Positions 13,301 to 15,089 of a stretch of 15,089 bases of DNA are shown piece after piece. Source of the stretch: Oscillospiraceae bacterium (GTDB lineage: Bacteria > Bacillota > Clostridia > Oscillospirales > Acutalibacteraceae). The notes beneath the pieces were generated by a model that was not told where the DNA came from, made no database searches, and saw only the letters and a list, made by a program, of their open reading frames with translations. A program made the translations under genes and the position numbers. Positions within the stretch are counted from its first letter, which is position 1. Every line of letters begins with the position of its first letter. The stretch lies in NCBI GenBank assembly GCA_029013165.1, contig JAQXMV010000136.1, positions 1-15,089 on the forward strand, read 5' to 3'.

Positions 13301-15089
13301 GGCGGCGTAAAGGATCGTGTCGAGGATACGGTCATAAGCCTCCTGAAGATTTGACTCAGCGTAGTAGAATTTATCTTCACTGGATGCCATTCTCTTCAGA
13401 ATTGCTGTTGTTCTGGCACCGGCGGCATCCGAAGAATAACCGATGGAGAATATCGTAGCACCGAGACCTGTCATGTAGGGCTCATAGTAGCCGCCGTCAA
13501 GATTGGCAGGAAGATCGACAGCAGAACCATCGGGAGCCTTAATGGCATTGGCGAACCAGTTTTCGCCCTTGGGATTGAAATAAGCGGCGACAGGATAAGT
13601 AGCGGGATCCGCCAGATAAGGAGCAAGGGCGCTGTCCTCGGCATTACCGTCGAGCCATGCCAGATGAGCCGCATTAGCATAATCAATGATCAGTCGGTTA
13701 TAAGCATAAGGCTCACCGTCTGACATGAAGATGACATACTGATTCTTATTGGCCTTGGGATCGTTCTTAGCCGCCTTGAGAATATTATAGCACTTCATCA
13801 GACCATCATCGTAGTTGGTACCGGGTGTGTCGTTATACTGTAGGGAGTCGATCTGACTGACCAGTGTCTCGGCATCGTCCAGGCCCACAAAAGCACCCTC
13901 AGGGGTACCGTCACCGGTGATGATTCGGTTTTCATTGCTGGAAGTGTCGCTGTTATAATTGGGAGAAGTACTGTCCAGTGAACCGTAGTCATTGATATAT
14001 TTATCAAAGGTGACGATGGCCACACGGTTTTTCTCATTATGATGAACTAACTGAAGCGCAAAATCTCTCGTATCAGCGATCGCGTTCTCCAATCGATTGG
14101 AAGAATTCATGGAAGAAGAATGGTCGAAAACGATGACAACATCAACAGGCTGCTTCATCGGTACGCCGGTGACAGCCAGCTCGACCTCCGCCACACCGGT
14201 GGTCTGGAAGTTACTGCCTCCGGCAATGCTGGAAGCACTTTTGTCGATTCTGACAGAACCCTCTGCCGGATACTCCGGATAATCCTCTGTGGGAGAGGTA
14301 TAGGGCAGCGGTGAAGCATGAAGCGTTGTCCTTGCGGTGACCGTCTTTTGCACGCCGTTAGCGTCCGTGCCGGTGACGGTCATATTGATGGAGGCAAAGC
14401 CCTCCAGTCCCGTATAGGTCACAAGGCCCTGATCGTCGATCGAAGCCACATTCTCGTTGTCACTGCTCCAGGTCACCGTTACATTTTCAAGACCAAGAGA
14501 ATAACTGAGCAGTCTTTCGGTCATACCGCTGTAAACATCGTAGCGATTCTGCAGCACATTGGTGATGTCCTTATTGCCGCCGAAAGCGTCAACTCTGATC
14601 TGCGCAACAGGATCAATGGCCAGTTCAGATCCAGTCGCAGCCGCATAAATATATATTGACTCCGGTGCGCTGGAAAGACGGTACTCATGAGAGGAATTAT
14701 AGGACAGGTAGTTGCCGTCGGCTCTAGTGTCTACGGAATAAACTCTTTTATTGGTGCTGTCATAGGAAATCAGGTCGGCACCGGTAGAGTAAGATGACAA
14801 ATCGCTTGAGGTCGTTACAAATCTCGGGCTTCCGGTTGCAAAGTCAAGAATCAGATAACCTTTGTATTCGTTATAGAACTTAAATACGCCGTCGGTATCC
14901 GTCGCGATACATTCCCATTTGATCGAGTTGTCGTCACAGTCAAAATAAACCGTATCTCCGTTTTCCTCAATTGTAATACCCGGGTTGGAGTAAAGACGCT
15001 TTTCACCGCTTGACGAAGAGGTGTAGGTATAGCAGTTCATCGGATAAGCCGTTGTGCCGACATCGGCAGAAACGGCAAACGCATAGTAC
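10358..15089 (-). CDS. Giant secreted vWA / Ig-like surface protein, 5' end outside window
   Basis: The frame is open to the right edge, 16 codons past the first Met at 15040. These read YYAFAVSADVGTTAYP, which looks like the end of a signal peptide (AxA-type site), so probably little is missing. Counting from that Met there are 1560 residues. A beta-rich N-terminal domain covers about 1-135 and a BIG2-like Ig domain about 145-245 (VTVTWSSDNENVASIDDQG). A von Willebrand A domain spans about 299-578, with the MIDAS set D306, S308, S310 (VIVFDHSSSM), T408 or D411, and D441 (FMSDGEP). Further beta domains follow, one with the cadherin-like start VIDYGLPVKISVLANDL (890-906). A spacer (1520-1537, GEPETEPGTDPDKQ) precedes an amphipathic Trp/Phe-rich C-terminus. 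No LPXTG, dockerin or S-layer repeats are present. An adhesin or pilus-like role is inference. Confidence 0.85.
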   Translation of the reverse strand, partial: YYAFAVSADVGTTAYPMNCYTYTSSSSGEKRLYSNPGITIEENGDTVYFDCDDNSIKWECIATDTDGVFKFYNEYKGYLILDFATGSPRFVTTSSDLSSYSTGADLISYDSTNKRVYSVDTRADGNYLSYNSSHEYRLSSAPESIYIYAAATGSELAIDPVAQIRVDAFGGNKDITNVLQNRYDVYSGMTERLLSYSLGLENVTVTWSSDNENVASIDDQGLVTYTGLEGFASINMTVTGTDANGVQKTVTARTTLHASPLPYTSPTEDYPEYPAEGSVRIDKSASSIAGGSNFQTTGVAEVELAVTGVPMKQPVDVVIVFDHSSSMNSSNRLENAIADTRDFALQLVHHNEKNRVAIVTFDKYINDYGSLDSTSPNYNSDTSSNENRIITGDGTPEGAFVGLDDAETLVSQIDSLQYNDTPGTNYDDGLMKCYNILKAAKNDPKANKNQYVIFMSDGEPYAYNRLIIDYANAAHLAWLDGNAEDSALAPYLADPATYPVAAYFNPKGENWFANAIKAPDGSAVDLPANLDGGYYEPYMTGLGATIFSIGYSSDAAGARTTAILKRMASSEDKFYYAESNLQEAYDRILDTILYAANNAVVTDKMGDDYDLQFAQSYKLGNNMETITLDPAPYIEIGTWTLNSDGTRNEYTVNEKITFVTNSSGNLTEAYSDQVGAGATNIYDAASNTINGKNVSYNLLTETFTWTIGDIDRDEVTLKYYAYLEGSAEGEREAGVYDTNEYAYLDYNNYLGNVCRQDFPIPSLGWKEAAVNYEFYLVNELGQPVNRDGVVVPFSERVLIGNRQTQEILLNSSGEIDAFQLIASQVLADGYTLYNENAQFNLSVSSGDNRSQIEIIDEGKDVVTTYYYDGAYTYNADGIVPDVKEYTNTNVAFAVLLKTGIVPDAVVIDYGLPVKISVLANDLIKGTNGTLNGISASVAEGTVLHNQSYAASRFDASASSVNLENGRAYISGDKIVYEPTNMTMSDEEVFYYEFKTGDGMYYYTTVTVIPATNIYYEDSFITFTDSGSYQWQTEGSTYTDKFQSEDRPGTFSLSQYDANNVYGRDQAYDDSVSTYSLGSARSVVVDEGSLGKEPTAEFTFCGTGFDLFSVTHADTGAVLVAVYDTDTGKRVKNYVVQTYYGYSYDNEEGKFVPNPTSTDGLYQVPIIRSRDLAYGTYRVVITPKYGWAFDMNYDKTGASYNAYKIYVDSVRIYDPAGTQPDPDSVVGEAYINDKEYIPQYMEIRDNVLMAKQFYDSTYELDESQFTKGAVFIDGFASLDSSGVSDKFLESGPNNELYLNKGQAIAFHIQSERAIEPESLQLGMKVVAGTDGGVATLLCMNSNDSAPTIVNVKGGHEMYRRLTTYIVWDQELLSQGIYKTKYPIIIINNSDCIVSLTNFKWTYSEPETAAQSALELAVTSSTPKAAMMAMRSFVLSEGEDQDRVDISGVTLGWQNETVKEKETAVLEIHTDLSITAVTVDGVSVSDCSIGDDGQKIWIYRFTAAESGSYSPEVIVYDSSGKAGEPILADALTVEKLPAGEPETEPGTDPDKQEEEKLSLWQRILNLIRKFIEFWRGLF

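Overview
The window looks like chromosome of a gut-type Gram-positive Clostridia, probably Oscillospiraceae/Ruminococcaceae. Pointers are moderate GC, strong GGAG-type ribosome binding sites, TTG and GTG starts, a lone ECF-transporter S component, a lipobox lipoprotein, a membrane-tethered SH3b protein and a giant secreted vWA protein without LPXTG. This placement is inferred from gene families; no RNA gene, CRISPR array or insertion sequence was seen.

Left part (1-2900): a truncated MocR-type regulator (minus) is divergent from a two-gene plus-strand operon of an ECF S component and a small radical SAM protein, closed by a strong terminator. A WYL-domain regulator converges on that terminator.

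Middle part (2900-6990, minus strand): a promoter near 6705-6733 appears to serve a two-gene operon. The first gene encodes a zinc-ribbon / transmembrane / Thr-rich / double-SH3b protein. The second encodes a cytoplasmic glycoside hydrolase family 2 enzyme. A hairpin separates them from the WYL gene. The 380-base spacer at 6605-6987 has no convincing gene but holds several repeats and palindromes.

Right part (6988-15089, minus strand, read from right to left): one continuous gene string. It starts with a >1570-residue secreted vWA/Ig-like protein, open at the right edge. Its stop codon overlaps the TTG start of a 79-residue four-cysteine peptide. A 170-base gap follows, holding a structured, terminator-like RNA element. 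After it come a lipoprotein, an HPr-kinase-like protein, a radical SAM/SPASM enzyme and a PqqD-like RiPP recognition protein, all overlapping end to end. This is the most interesting part. The combination of PqqD-type recognition protein, SPASM radical SAM enzyme, HprK-like protein and short Cys-containing peptide is the expected make-up of a ribosomally made, modified peptide (RiPP) pathway. Here the candidate precursor is translationally coupled to a giant surface protein instead of standing alone. The hairpin between precursor and enzymes could lower enzyme expression relative to peptide. The peptide's true role and the modification are unknown from sequence alone.
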